A stretch of DNA of 64,000 nt from Burkholderia sp. BCC1644 (GCF_902833225.1 NZ_CADFEI010000031.1:1-64000), one strand, 5' to 3'; positions 45,966 through 54,493 are shown, counted from the stretch's first letter. The notes: generated from the sequence alone by a model not told the origin. Numbers and translations are program-made.

Positions 45966-46757
45966 ATGTTGCTGAAAGACAAGATCGTCGTGATTTCCGG
46001 GATCGGGCCGGGGCTCGGTGTGAAGCTCGCGGTCGAGGCCGCACGCGAAGGCGCGCGCGGCGTGGTCGTTGCCGCGCGCACGATGGAAAAGCTCGACGAC
46101 GCGCAAGCGCGGATCCGCGCGCTCGGCGTCGATTGCGACGTGCTGAAAGTGAAGACCGACATCACCGACCGCGCGCAATGCCGGCAGCTTGCGACGCGGG
46201 CCGTCGAGCGCTTCGGCCGGATCGACGCGCTCGTGAACAGCGCGTTCGTGCACGGCACGTTTCCGGAGCCGATGGAAGAAGCCGACCTCGACGGCTGGCG
46301 CGCGGTGTTCGACACCAACGTGTTCGGTACGATGGCGCTGACGCAGGAAGTCGTGCCGCACATGAAGCGGCAGCAGCGCGGCGCGATCGTGATGATCAAC
46401 ACGCAGGCGACCCGCAAGCCGTTTGCAGGGGAGGGCGGCTACGCTGTATCGAAGGGGGCGCTGTCGGTTGCGGCAAAATACCTGGCACGCGAGCTCGGCG
46501 TGCACGGCATTCGCGCGAACAGCATCCACATGGGCTGGATGTGGGGCGTGCCGACGCAGACGTATTTCCGGCAGGCGGCCGCCGAATACGGAATGACGGA
46601 AGAGCAGATCATTGCGCCGATCGCGTCTAATATTGCGCTCGCGAAGCTGCCGACCGACGACGATTGCGCGCGCGCGGCGCTGTTTCTCGCGTCCGACTAC
46701 GCGAACGCGGTGACGGGCGCGACGCTCGACGCGAACGGCGGCGATTTCATGCCTTGA
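45966..46757 (+). CDS. SDR family oxidoreductase
   Basis: 263 residues. NAD(P)-binding SGIGPGLG (11-18), the LVNSAF segment in place of the usual NNAG (89-94), and active-site Tyr159-x3-Lys163 (GGYAVSKGAL). The residue 13 before the Tyr, where most SDRs have the catalytic Ser, is Thr146. The C-terminus GATLDANGGDFMP is typical. AGGAGA lies 9 bases before the ATG. It follows the sulfotransferase by 41 bp; it may prepare or modify the sulfated hydroxyl. Confidence 0.88.
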   Translation: MLLKDKIVVISGIGPGLGVKLAVEAAREGARGVVVAARTMEKLDDAQARIRALGVDCDVLKVKTDITDRAQCRQLATRAVERFGRIDALVNSAFVHGTFPEPMEEADLDGWRAVFDTNVFGTMALTQEVVPHMKRQQRGAIVMINTQATRKPFAGEGGYAVSKGALSVAAKYLARELGVHGIRANSIHMGWMWGVPTQTYFRQAAAEYGMTEEQIIAPIASNIALAKLPTDDDCARAALFLASDYANAVTGATLDANGGDFMP

Positions 46758-46774
46758 CGATGGAGCAACGGATC

Positions 46775-47755
46775 ATGCAGGACAACCAACACGCGCGGCA
46801 TTTTTTCGCGTTCAACGGCGACGCCGACGGCCTGTGCGCGCTTCAGCAGCTGCGGCTCGCGGAGCGCGTCCACGGCACGCTCGTGACCGGCGTGAAGCGC
46901 GACATCAAGCTGCTCGAGCGGATCGACGCACACGCGGGCGACATCGTCACCGTGCTCGACGTGTCGCACGACCAGAACCGCGACGCATGTGCACGGCTGC
47001 TGCGCGACGGCGCGACGGTCCGCTATTTCGACCATCACTTCGCGGGCGAGCTGCCCGACGATCCGCGTTTCGACGCGCATATCGATACGGCGGCCGATGT
47101 TTGCACGAGTGTGATCGTGAACCGCCATCTCGGCGGCCGGCATGTGCGCTGGGCGATCGCTGCAGCATTCGGCGACGAGCTGCCGGCGCTCGGCGACGCG
47201 CTCGCGCGCGAGCACGGGATCGACGAGGCCGAGCGCTGCACGCTCGCCGAACTCGGGCTCTACCTGAACTACAACGCGTACGGCGAGTGCGTCGGCGATC
47301 TGCACTTCGATCCGGCGGCGCTCGCCGACGCGATGCTGCCCTGCGCCGAGCCGCTCGATTTCGTGCGCGGGACCGACGTGTTTGCCGCGCTGCGCGACGG
47401 TTACCGTGACGACATGGCGCGCGCGTGCGCGCTCGCGCCGCTGCGCGAGGTGCCGGGCGCGACGCTGGTCCGGATGCCGGACCATCCATGGGCGCGACGC
47501 GCGACGGGCATGCTTGCGAACGAACGGATGCGCAATGCGCCGCATGCGGCGCTCGCGGTGCTGTCGCCGCGCGCGGACGGCGGGCTCGTCGTCAGTGTGC
47601 GCGTGCCCGACGGCCGGCCGCTCGGCGCCGACGAGTTCTGCCGCGGCTTTGCGACCGGCGGCGGGCGCAAGCGCGCGGGCGGTATCAACCATCTGCCGGA
47701 AGCCGAGTTCGACGCGTTCGCCGAGCGTTTCGAGGCGGCGTTCCGGCTCGATTGA
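46775..47755 (+). CDS. DHH family phosphoesterase
   Basis: 326 residues. NGDADG (14-19), LDVSHD (61-66), FDHH (85-88) and a DHHA1-type C-terminal GGGRKRAGG give the metal-dependent DHH phosphoesterase pattern. Family members include NrnA-type enzymes that remove the 3' phosphate from pAp. The start MQDNQ at 46775 has GGAG 10 bases upstream; an ATG at 46760 has no Shine-Dalgarno. It starts 17 bp after the SDR stop, so it is in the sulfotransferase operon, where a PAP phosphatase would be useful. That role is inferred. Confidence 0.8.
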   Translation: MQDNQHARHFFAFNGDADGLCALQQLRLAERVHGTLVTGVKRDIKLLERIDAHAGDIVTVLDVSHDQNRDACARLLRDGATVRYFDHHFAGELPDDPRFDAHIDTAADVCTSVIVNRHLGGRHVRWAIAAAFGDELPALGDALAREHGIDEAERCTLAELGLYLNYNAYGECVGDLHFDPAALADAMLPCAEPLDFVRGTDVFAALRDGYRDDMARACALAPLREVPGATLVRMPDHPWARRATGMLANERMRNAPHAALAVLSPRADGGLVVSVRVPDGRPLGADEFCRGFATGGGRKRAGGINHLPEAEFDAFAERFEAAFRLD

Positions 47756-47816
47756 CGCAGCGGCCGGCCATGCGCGCACCGTGCGGCCATCGCACGATGC
47801 GCGCGTCCTGACTGGT

Positions 47817-48269
47817 TCAGCCGGTCGCGCCCGCGAGCGCGGCCGGCACGTTGTAGCCATAGCAACGCTCCTCGACGCGTTCGGCGATGCGCCAGCCGCG
47901 CGCGGTACGGACGAACCGGTCGACGTACCACAGCCCCAGAAACATCACCTGCGTCCCGCCGTCCGGCAGCACCACTTCCATCGGATTGAAGCAGATCGTG
48001 CGGCCGCGCGCGGTGTCGCCATCAAGCCGGATCGACAGGTTGCCGACCATGTGCTGGTACTGCGGAAACTGCGGCAGCACGGTGCGCAGCCACGCCTTCA
48101 CGTCCGGGTAGCGGCCGGCAATGCCGCCCATCGCGCGGTAGTCGATCGCCGCGTCGGGCGTGAACACGGCGTCGAGCGCGTCGAAGTCGCGCGCATCGAT
48201 CGCGCTCGAATACGCGACGACCAGCTCGCGGATGTCGTGGTGGTCTGACAGCGTTTGCAGATCGGGCAT
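47817..48269 (-). CDS. SnoaL-like / NTF2-fold protein
   Basis: 150 residues: LSDHHDIRELVVAYSSAIDARDFDALDAVFTPDAAIDYRAMGG is the standard SnoaL-like N-terminal helix pair, followed by beta strands (RLDGDTARGRTICFNPMEVV, FLGLWYVDRFVRTARGWRIAERV). Such cone-shaped proteins are isomerases, cyclases, dehydratases or binding proteins for hydrophobic small molecules. It lies 13 bp after the SRPBCC gene on the same strand and convergent with the DHH gene. Confidence 0.85.
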   Translation of the reverse strand: MPDLQTLSDHHDIRELVVAYSSAIDARDFDALDAVFTPDAAIDYRAMGGIAGRYPDVKAWLRTVLPQFPQYQHMVGNLSIRLDGDTARGRTICFNPMEVVLPDGGTQVMFLGLWYVDRFVRTARGWRIAERVEERCYGYNVPAALAGATG

Positions 48270-48282
48270 CGGCCGCTCCCGG

Positions 48283-48762
48283 TCACGCGCTTTTGCGCTT
48301 GCGTGCCGCATGCAGTGCTTCGGCGCGCTGTTTCACGTCACGTGCGCACTGGTCGAATCCCTGTTTCACCCAGGCGCCGTGTTGCTGCATGATCGTGTCC
48401 GCGTTGACGCCGAGGAACTGGTCGGTCGTGAAATAGCGGCAGCGCTGCTCGCCGATCGCGTCGATGTACTGGTCGCGGCGCGCGGCGTCCTTGTTGTCGT
48501 CGGTCGGGCGCTGCTCCCACGACAGCAGCCGCTCGGGCTCGCAGGCGACGAGGATTTCGCTGACGGGAATCACGGTCTCCGTGCCCGGAATGCGAATCTG
48601 CATGTGCACGAAATCGCCGAGCTTGCCGGTCGTTTCGAAGCCGACGCAAAACGTATTCCATTCGCCATAGCGCGGGAAGTCGGTCAGCACTTCCCACACG
48701 ACGGAGGCCGGTGCGTCGATGTCGACGGTGATCGAGGTGACGAGATTCGAGGGTTTGGTCAT
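48283..48762 (-). CDS. SRPBCC family (polyketide cyclase/START-like) protein
   Basis: 159 residues: SITVDIDAPASVVWEVLTDFPRYGEWNTF is the SRPBCC start; the fold closes with a C-terminal helix AWVKQGFDQCARDVKQRAEALHA. The centre has IPGTETVIPVSEILVACEPERLLSWEQ. It binds hydrophobic ligands and may transform them. Upstream of it, 166 bp before the ATG at 48762, sits the third copy of the sulfation-cluster dyad. Probable operon with the SnoaL-like gene. Confidence 0.86.
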   Translation of the reverse strand: MTKPSNLVTSITVDIDAPASVVWEVLTDFPRYGEWNTFCVGFETTGKLGDFVHMQIRIPGTETVIPVSEILVACEPERLLSWEQRPTDDNKDAARRDQYIDAIGEQRCRYFTTDQFLGVNADTIMQQHGAWVKQGFDQCARDVKQRAEALHAARKRKSA

Positions 48763-48927
48763 GGCGGCGTATCGGATGAGGCTGCGCGCGCGGGTGGCCT
48801 GAGGCGGCGCAGCGGTCGGAAGGAGTCGCGCCGGTATCGGCCGGCGCGCGCGACGGGTGCAGGTCGGGCCGCGCAGCGCAGCGCGGGGCACCCGACATCG
48901 AGCGTAGGCCGGCGCACGCGGCGGAGA

Positions 48928-48945
48928 ATCGTCGGAATGGACTAA
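48928..48945. promoter_or_regulatory. Third copy of the sulfation-cluster dyad
   Basis: ATCGTCGGAATGGACTAA matches the 43502-43519 dyad at 14 of 18 positions, including the full TGGACTAA half. It lies 166 bp upstream of the SRPBCC gene (minus strand) and 113 bp upstream of the photolyase gene (plus strand). The SRPBCC operon is the likelier target by function. Confidence 0.6.
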
Positions 48946-49057
48946 GGCGTTTCACCGGGCAAGGCGGTGCGATTGCCGCGACCGTCGGCGCGTCGAACGT
49001 CGACACCGCGCGGCGCAGCCGCGACAATACGCGTCTTCCTCCGCTTTCGTCATCGAG

Positions 49058-50542
49058 GTGCCCGTGCCCGCCAAGTCGTCCGTTGCTCCCGCGATCGTCT
49101 GGTTCCGCGACGATCTGCGCGTGACCGACCAGCCCGCGCTGACGCGCGCGGTCGAGTCGGGCCGGCCGCTCGTCTGTGTATTCGTCGACGACACCGGCGA
49201 CGGCGCAGGGCGCCCGCTCGGCGGCGCGGCACGCTGGTGGCTGCACGGTTCGCTCGCCGGACTCGATGCCGCACTCGCGCGCCATGGCGGACGCCTGTTG
49301 CTGCTGTGCGGCGACGCGCAGCGCGAGATCGAGCGCGTCGCGCACGATACGGGCGCGCAAGCCGTGTACTGGAACCGCCGCTATGCACAGCCGCAGCGCG
49401 ATGCCGACGCGGCGCTGAAGGCGTCGCTCAAGGCGCGCGGCGTCACGGTCGAGAGCTGCAACGGCAGCCTGCTGAACGAGCCGTGGGAGGTGCTGACGGG
49501 CAGCGGCGGGCCGTACCAGGTGTTCACGGCGTACTGGCGGGCGGCGCGCCGCGATCGCACTGTCACCGCGCCGCTGCCGGAACCCGAGCGGATCGCGTTT
49601 CATTCGTGGCCCAAAGCCGTGCGCGACCGTGCGCTGGCGCTCGACGCGCTCGCGCTGCTGCCGCATGCGCCGGACTGGGCAGGCGGCCTGCGCGACGCTT
49701 GGCCCGCGCCTGACGAAACCGGCGCGCACGCGCAACTCGACGTATTCCTGACGACCGCGCTTGCTGGCTATGCGGACGCGCGCGACCATCCCGACCGCCC
49801 CGCGACGAGCCGGCTGTCGCCGTTCCTGCGCTTCGGCAACGTGTCGCCGCGACAGGTATGGCACGCGGTGCAGGCCGCCGCGCATGCAGGTGGCGCGGCG
49901 TATGCCGCGGACGCCGACAAATTCCTGAGCGAGCTCGGCTGGCGCGAATTCAGCTACACGCTGCTGTATCACTTCCCGGCGCTCGCGACCGACAACTTCC
50001 GCGCGCAGTTCGATGCGATGCCGTGGCGTGACGATCCCGCCGCGCTGCGCGCATGGCAGCGCGGGCTGACCGGCTATCCGCTCGTCGATGCGGGCCTGCG
50101 CGAGCTGTGGGCGACCGGCTGGATGCACAACCGCGTGCGGATGGTCGTCGCATCGTTCCTGATCAAGCATCTGCTGCTCGACTGGCGCGCGGGCGAAGCG
50201 TGGTTCTGGGACACGCTGGTCGATGCGGACCCGGCGAACAATGCGGCGAGCTGGCAGTGGGTGGCCGGCTGCGGTGCCGATGCCGCGCCGTACTTCCGCA
50301 TCTTCAATCCGGTCGCGCAGGGGCAGAAGTTCGACCCGGACGGCGCATACGTGCGGCGCTGGGTGCCTGAACTCGCGGGCCTCGACAACGCGTCGATCCA
50401 TGCGCCGTGGGAAGCGTCGCCGCTGGAACGCGAGGCTGCCGGCGTGCGGCTCGGCATCGACTATCCGGAGCCGCTCGTCGAGCATGCGGCCGCGCGTGCC
50501 CGCGCGCTCGATGCGCTGGCCGCGTTGCCGAAGCGCCGCTGA
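49058..50542 (+). CDS. phrB: Deoxyribodipyrimidine photolyase (cryptochrome/photolyase family)
   Basis: 494 residues. The N-terminal antenna domain IVWFRDDLRVTDQPAL, the C-terminal FAD domain with TSRLSPFLRFGNVSPRQVW, the LGWREFSYTLLYHFP motif, GYPLVDAGLRELWATGWMHNRVRMVVASFL and WQWVAGCGADAAPYFRIFNP, with the Trp electron chain. It repairs cyclobutane pyrimidine dimers with blue light. The start is a GTG at 49058 (VPVPAKSS); a second GTG two codons on is possible. It is unrelated to the sulfation genes. Confidence 0.95.
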   Translation: MPVPAKSSVAPAIVWFRDDLRVTDQPALTRAVESGRPLVCVFVDDTGDGAGRPLGGAARWWLHGSLAGLDAALARHGGRLLLLCGDAQREIERVAHDTGAQAVYWNRRYAQPQRDADAALKASLKARGVTVESCNGSLLNEPWEVLTGSGGPYQVFTAYWRAARRDRTVTAPLPEPERIAFHSWPKAVRDRALALDALALLPHAPDWAGGLRDAWPAPDETGAHAQLDVFLTTALAGYADARDHPDRPATSRLSPFLRFGNVSPRQVWHAVQAAAHAGGAAYAADADKFLSELGWREFSYTLLYHFPALATDNFRAQFDAMPWRDDPAALRAWQRGLTGYPLVDAGLRELWATGWMHNRVRMVVASFLIKHLLLDWRAGEAWFWDTLVDADPANNAASWQWVAGCGADAAPYFRIFNPVAQGQKFDPDGAYVRRWVPELAGLDNASIHAPWEASPLEREAAGVRLGIDYPEPLVEHAAARARALDALAALPKRR

Positions 50543-50572
50543 CGGTCAACCCTGGCGGCACGATTTGCCGCG

Positions 50573-50695
50573 TCAGTTGCAGAACGCGACGTGTTCGAGC
50601 AGCGCATACGCGATGTCCGGATCGAAGTAGGCCGCGCCGCACCATGTGACGAACGCGAGCATGCCGGCCGTCAGCGCCGCGCGGATCAGGCCCAT
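50573..50695 (-). CDS. Candidate 40-residue membrane protein coupled to the MFS gene
   Basis: A 41-codon frame (MGLIRAALTAGMLAFVTWCG ... HVAFCN, TGA stop) starts inside the last codons of the upstream MFS gene (start at 50695, MFS stop at 50686), so translation could be coupled. The peptide has one hydrophobic helix and an acidic tail with a terminal Cys. No family is recognised. Codon use resembles the surroundings. It may be a subunit-like accessory of the transporter or a chance frame. Confidence 0.45.
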   Translation of the reverse strand: MGLIRAALTAGMLAFVTWCGAAYFDPDIAYALLEHVAFCN

Positions 50696-51915
50696 GCCGT
50701 GTTGCCCGATGCGGGTCGCGCGACGCGCGCGTCGTCGATCGGCAGATGCAGCAGCGCCGCGAGCACGCCGAGCGCGATCGAGCCGATCCACAGCGGCATG
50801 TACGAGTGCGTCGCGTCGTAGACGACCGCCCCGAGCCAGACGCCGAAGAAGCTGCCGAGCTGGTGTCCGAAGAACACGAAGCCGAACAGCGTCGCGATGT
50901 AGCGCACGCCGAACACCTGCGAGATCACGCCGTTCGTCAGCGGCACCGTGCCGAGCCACGTGAACCCCATCACGGCCGCGAAGACGTACACGCTCGCGGG
51001 CGACAGCGGCACGGCGACGAATGCGGTCATCGCGAGCGCACGCACGAGGTACAACACCGACAGCACGTACTTGCGCCGCAGCAGCCCGCCGAGGTGGCCG
51101 CATGCATAGGTGCCGGCCACGTTGGCCAGCGCGATCAGCGCGAGCGCGATGCTCGCGTGGCGCGCCGGCAGCCCGTGGTCGAGCAGGTACGCGGGCAGGT
51201 GGGTCGCGATGAACGCGAGCTGGAAGCCGCACGCGAAGAAGCCCGCGTTCAGCAGCCAGAAGCCGCGATGCGCGAAGGCCTCGCGCACGGCTTCGCCGAT
51301 CGACTGGTCGGGGCCGGCGGCGGCGACCGCCTGCGCGGGGCGATCGCGCAGCAGCACGGCGAGCGGTGCGAGCAGCGCCGCGACGAGCGCCAGCGCGATG
51401 AACGCAAGCCGCCAGCCGATGCCGCCGATCAGTTCCTGCGCGACGGGCACCATGCAGAACTGGCCGAGCCCGCCGATCGCGCCCGCGACGCCGAGCGCCC
51501 AGCCGCGCCGGTCGGGCGGAAACAGGCGGCTCAGCGCGCCGTAGATCGACGCGAACGCCGAGCCCGACAGCGCGATGCCGATCACGAGCCCGGCGCCGAC
51601 GGTGAACAGGCCGGTCGTGGCTGCCTGCGCCATCGTGACGAGCCCGACCGCATACAGCAGCATCCCGGCGACGATCACGCGCACCGAGCCGAAGCGGTCG
51701 GCGATCATTCCCGTGAACGGCTGCGCGACGCCCCAGATCAGGTTCTGCAGCGCCAGTGCGAGCCCGAACGCTTCGCGCGACCAGCCGTGGTCGAGCGAGA
51801 CGGGCGCGAGGAACAGGCCCTGCACATGGCGGATCCCGAGCGCGACGCCCATGATCAGGCCGCCGGCCAGGACGGGCAGCCAGCGTCGTCGGACTTCCTG
51901 CTCGATCGGGGTCAT
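50686..51915 (-). CDS. MFS transporter
   Basis: 409 residues with 12 hydrophobic helices; N-terminal half LPVLAGGLIMGVALGIRHVQGLFLAPVSLD and GMIADRFGSVRVIVAGMLLY, the family loop motif. RHVQGLFL and LSGSAFASIYGALSRLFPPDRRG resemble the oxalate/formate-antiporter-like and monocarboxylate MFS branch; substrate unknown. Encoded just after a LysR gene on the same strand. Confidence 0.87.
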   Translation of the reverse strand: MTPIEQEVRRRWLPVLAGGLIMGVALGIRHVQGLFLAPVSLDHGWSREAFGLALALQNLIWGVAQPFTGMIADRFGSVRVIVAGMLLYAVGLVTMAQAATTGLFTVGAGLVIGIALSGSAFASIYGALSRLFPPDRRGWALGVAGAIGGLGQFCMVPVAQELIGGIGWRLAFIALALVAALLAPLAVLLRDRPAQAVAAAGPDQSIGEAVREAFAHRGFWLLNAGFFACGFQLAFIATHLPAYLLDHGLPARHASIALALIALANVAGTYACGHLGGLLRRKYVLSVLYLVRALAMTAFVAVPLSPASVYVFAAVMGFTWLGTVPLTNGVISQVFGVRYIATLFGFVFFGHQLGSFFGVWLGAVVYDATHSYMPLWIGSIALGVLAALLHLPIDDARVARPASGNTAWA

Positions 51916-52087
51916 GCGTGTCTCCGGATGAAGGTACGCGGCGAAACGGCCGCGCTCGATCCGATTAGACGATCGCGCCCGGTGCCGCTCAAGCGATCAT
52001 TCGGTCAGGTTGGCATGCGTGCGGGGAATGCGATGGAGCGGCAGGCGCCGCACGCGGCCGGGGTGCGGCCGGATAACCTGCACCGGC

Positions 52088-53032
52088 TTACGCCGCCGAC
52101 GTCGTGTCGTGCGCGCGCATGGCCGCATCGCATTCGGCTGCTTCGGCGAGCATCCAGTCGCGCACATCGGCGACTTCGCGGCGCGGGGCCGGATCGTGCT
52201 GGAACAGCCAGTAGCCGTACGTATCCGACAGCGCCTGCGTGTGCGGCCCGAGCACCGCGAGCCGACCGTCCGCGAGCATCGGCGCGACGAGCGCGAGCCG
52301 GCCGAGCGCGACGCCCTGGCCCGCGATCGCAGCCTGGATCACCTGGTCGTACTGGTTGAAGCGCAGCACGCCTTTCGGCCGCGCGTCGCCGAGCCCGGCC
52401 GCATGCAGGTGCGCGTGCCACTGGAGCTGCGGTTGCGGTGGCCCGTCGAATTCGAGCAGCACGTGGTCGGCGATCGCGGCCGCGCTCGTGACCGGCCGCG
52501 TGGCGAGCGCGGGATGCGCGACCGGGACGACGATCTCGTCGAACAGGCGCAGCGCGCCGGCCGGCGCGCGATCGCGCGGACAATAGCGGATGCCCAGGTC
52601 GATGCCTTCGGCGCGCAAATCGAGTACCTTGTCGTTCGCGGCGACGCGCAGGTCGATGGCGGGCAGGCGTGCCTGCAACCGGCCGAGCCGCGGCAACAGC
52701 CACAGCGCGGTGACGCCGATGCTCGCGGTGATCGTGACGGGCTGGCGCTCGCGCGCGGCAGCGAGCGACGCGACGGTGTCCTGCAGGCCGTGCAGTGCCG
52801 CATCCGCGACGCGGAACAGCCGCTCGCCTTCCGGCGTGAACGCGATCTTCCGGTAGCCGCGCTGCAGCAACGCGACGCCGAGGTGCGCTTCGAGCGCATG
52901 GATCTGGCGGCTGACCGCCGACTGCGTGACGCACAGATCCTGTGCGGCGAGCGTGATGCTCATGCGGCGGCCGACCGCGACGAAACCGCGGACGAGATCG
53001 AGCGACGGAAGACGGACAAGAGGCGTTGACAT
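52088..53032 (-). CDS. LysR-family transcriptional regulator (GcvA-like)
   Basis: 314 residues: the HTH LPSLDLVRGFVAVGRRMSITLAAQDLCVTQSAVSRQIHALEAHLGVALLQRGYRKIAFTPEG is complete; the effector domain starts at VTITASIGVTALWLLPRLGRLQARLP, as in the GcvA subgroup. It is transcribed in the same direction as the MFS gene, 172 bp upstream of it, so it may regulate that gene; the distance and the 49-bp repeats on its other side leave this open. Confidence 0.9.
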   Translation of the reverse strand: MSTPLVRLPSLDLVRGFVAVGRRMSITLAAQDLCVTQSAVSRQIHALEAHLGVALLQRGYRKIAFTPEGERLFRVADAALHGLQDTVASLAAARERQPVTITASIGVTALWLLPRLGRLQARLPAIDLRVAANDKVLDLRAEGIDLGIRYCPRDRAPAGALRLFDEIVVPVAHPALATRPVTSAAAIADHVLLEFDGPPQPQLQWHAHLHAAGLGDARPKGVLRFNQYDQVIQAAIAGQGVALGRLALVAPMLADGRLAVLGPHTQALSDTYGYWLFQHDPAPRREVADVRDWMLAEAAECDAAMRAHDTTSAA

Positions 53033-53115
53033 GCGCGTGACTCATGCGAACGGAGCAGCAAGATTGGTTGAGAACGCGGCACGCGTCAAGTTCAATGGAG
53101 GCTTGGCGATGGGCG

Positions 53116-53320
53116 CGGACCGACCGCGAAGCATGGGGTCCGGGTAAGCGCTGAAGCGCCAACTCGGGCCGACCGCGAAGCATGGGGCCCGGGTAAGCGC
53201 TAAAGCGCCAACTCGGACCGACCGCGAAGCATGGGGTCCGCGTAAGCGCTAAAGCGCTAACTCGGACCGACCGCGAAGCATGGGGTCCGAGTAAGCGCTA
53301 AAGCGCTAACTCGGACCGAC
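53116..53320. repeat. Four 49-bp tandem repeats forming hairpins, upstream of the hydrolase gene
   Basis: Four full copies of a 49-bp unit (53116-53164, 53165-53213, 53214-53262, 53263-53311) plus a nine-base start of a fifth. Units differ at only a few positions. Each unit plus the next start folds as a long hairpin; the last one (53284-53317) has GGTCCGAGT / ACTCGGACC outer arms and AGCGCT / AGCGCT inner arms. It ends 3 bases before the AGGAG of the hydrolase gene. No spacers, so not CRISPR. Confidence 0.93.
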
Positions 53321-53330
53321 AGGAGACAGG

Positions 53331-54371
53331 ATGACGATTTCGAACGAAGGAAGCGGGGCAGCGCAGCGCGGTCGCGCGGCGGGCGCATTGCCGCCGGAGC
53401 CCGTGACGCTGCGCGCGGCCGACGGTTACGAATTGCGTGGCCATGTGTGGCGCCATCGCGGCGGCGGCGCCGTGCGGCCCGTGACGGTCATCAATTGCGC
53501 GACGTCGGTGCGCTGCGACTACTACTTCCGTTTCGCGGCCTGGCTGTTCGCGCAGGGGCGCGACGTGCTCGTCTACGACTATCGCGGCATCGGCGGTTCG
53601 CGCCCCGCGCACCTCGCGAAGCTGCACGCAAACTGGCTCGACTGGGGGCGGCTCGATTGCGAAGCCGCGTTGCAGTATGCGCGCGACGCGTTTCCCGGCC
53701 AGCCGCTCGATGTCGTCGCGCACAGCATCGGCGGCTGCCTGCTCGGGCTCGCACCATCGAACGTGCACGTGCGGCATGCGGTGACCGTCGGCGCGCAGTA
53801 TGCGTACTGGCGCGATTACCTGCCGGCCGAGCGGCGCCGCATGTGGTGGAAGTGGCATGTCGCGATGCCCGCGCTCGCGGCCGTGTTCGGCTATGTGCCC
53901 GCGAAGCGGCTCGGCTGGATGGAGGACACGCCGCGCGGGGTCGCGCTGTCGTGGGCGCGCGCGCAGCCGCGTTTCGAAGACGGCTACATCGGCGGCATGC
54001 TCGATGCCGGTAACGTCAGCCGCGCGGCATTGCCCGCGCGCTTCGCAGGGCTGTCTGCGCCGATGCTCGCGATCGGCATCGACGACGACGCGTTCGGCAC
54101 GGTCGACGCGATCGAGCGGCTGGTCGGCTACTACACGGGCAGCAACGTCACGCACCTGCGGATCGCGCCGGCCGACATCGGTGTCGACGCGATCGGGCAT
54201 TTCGCGTTTTTCCACAGCCGCTTCACCGACACGCTGTGGCCCGTCGCGCTGTACTGGCTGCAACACGGCGTGCTGCCGGCCGATGCGCCGGGCGCGGTGC
54301 ATGCGCTTCATCCGGCGTCGCGCGGGCCGGTAACGGCCAGCAGCGTGGCGGGCGTGGTCGCGAACGGGTGA
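53331..54371 (+). CDS. Alpha/beta hydrolase family protein
   Basis: 346 residues. The nucleophile elbow AHSIGGC (Ser near residue 142), the YDYRGIGGSRP oxyanion-side loop, and a late GHFAFF His make an alpha/beta hydrolase; a family with the serine aminopeptidase/YbgA-like cap WRDYLPAERRRMWWKW. The start follows AGGAGACAGG. Substrate unknown. The tandem hairpins end just before its ribosome binding site and may affect its expression. Confidence 0.87.
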   Translation: MTISNEGSGAAQRGRAAGALPPEPVTLRAADGYELRGHVWRHRGGGAVRPVTVINCATSVRCDYYFRFAAWLFAQGRDVLVYDYRGIGGSRPAHLAKLHANWLDWGRLDCEAALQYARDAFPGQPLDVVAHSIGGCLLGLAPSNVHVRHAVTVGAQYAYWRDYLPAERRRMWWKWHVAMPALAAVFGYVPAKRLGWMEDTPRGVALSWARAQPRFEDGYIGGMLDAGNVSRAALPARFAGLSAPMLAIGIDDDAFGTVDAIERLVGYYTGSNVTHLRIAPADIGVDAIGHFAFFHSRFTDTLWPVALYWLQHGVLPADAPGAVHALHPASRGPVTASSVAGVVANG

Positions 54372-54493
54372 CGGGGCGCGCGCCACGCGTCGCGCTGTCG
54401 CGATCCGCTTCCTGATCCCGCTGCGCCGGTCGCTGGCCGGTGCGATCGATTAACATCGGACGTTTCCCCTCACAGCACAGGCTGCGCGTGCCG

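Noticed and set aside
48928..49058. Third dyad as photolyase operator
   Set aside because: Possible by distance, but the motif otherwise belongs to the sulfation cluster, and the SRPBCC operon fits better.
53116..53320. CRISPR array
   Set aside because: Repeats are directly adjacent without unique spacers, and no cas gene is in the window.
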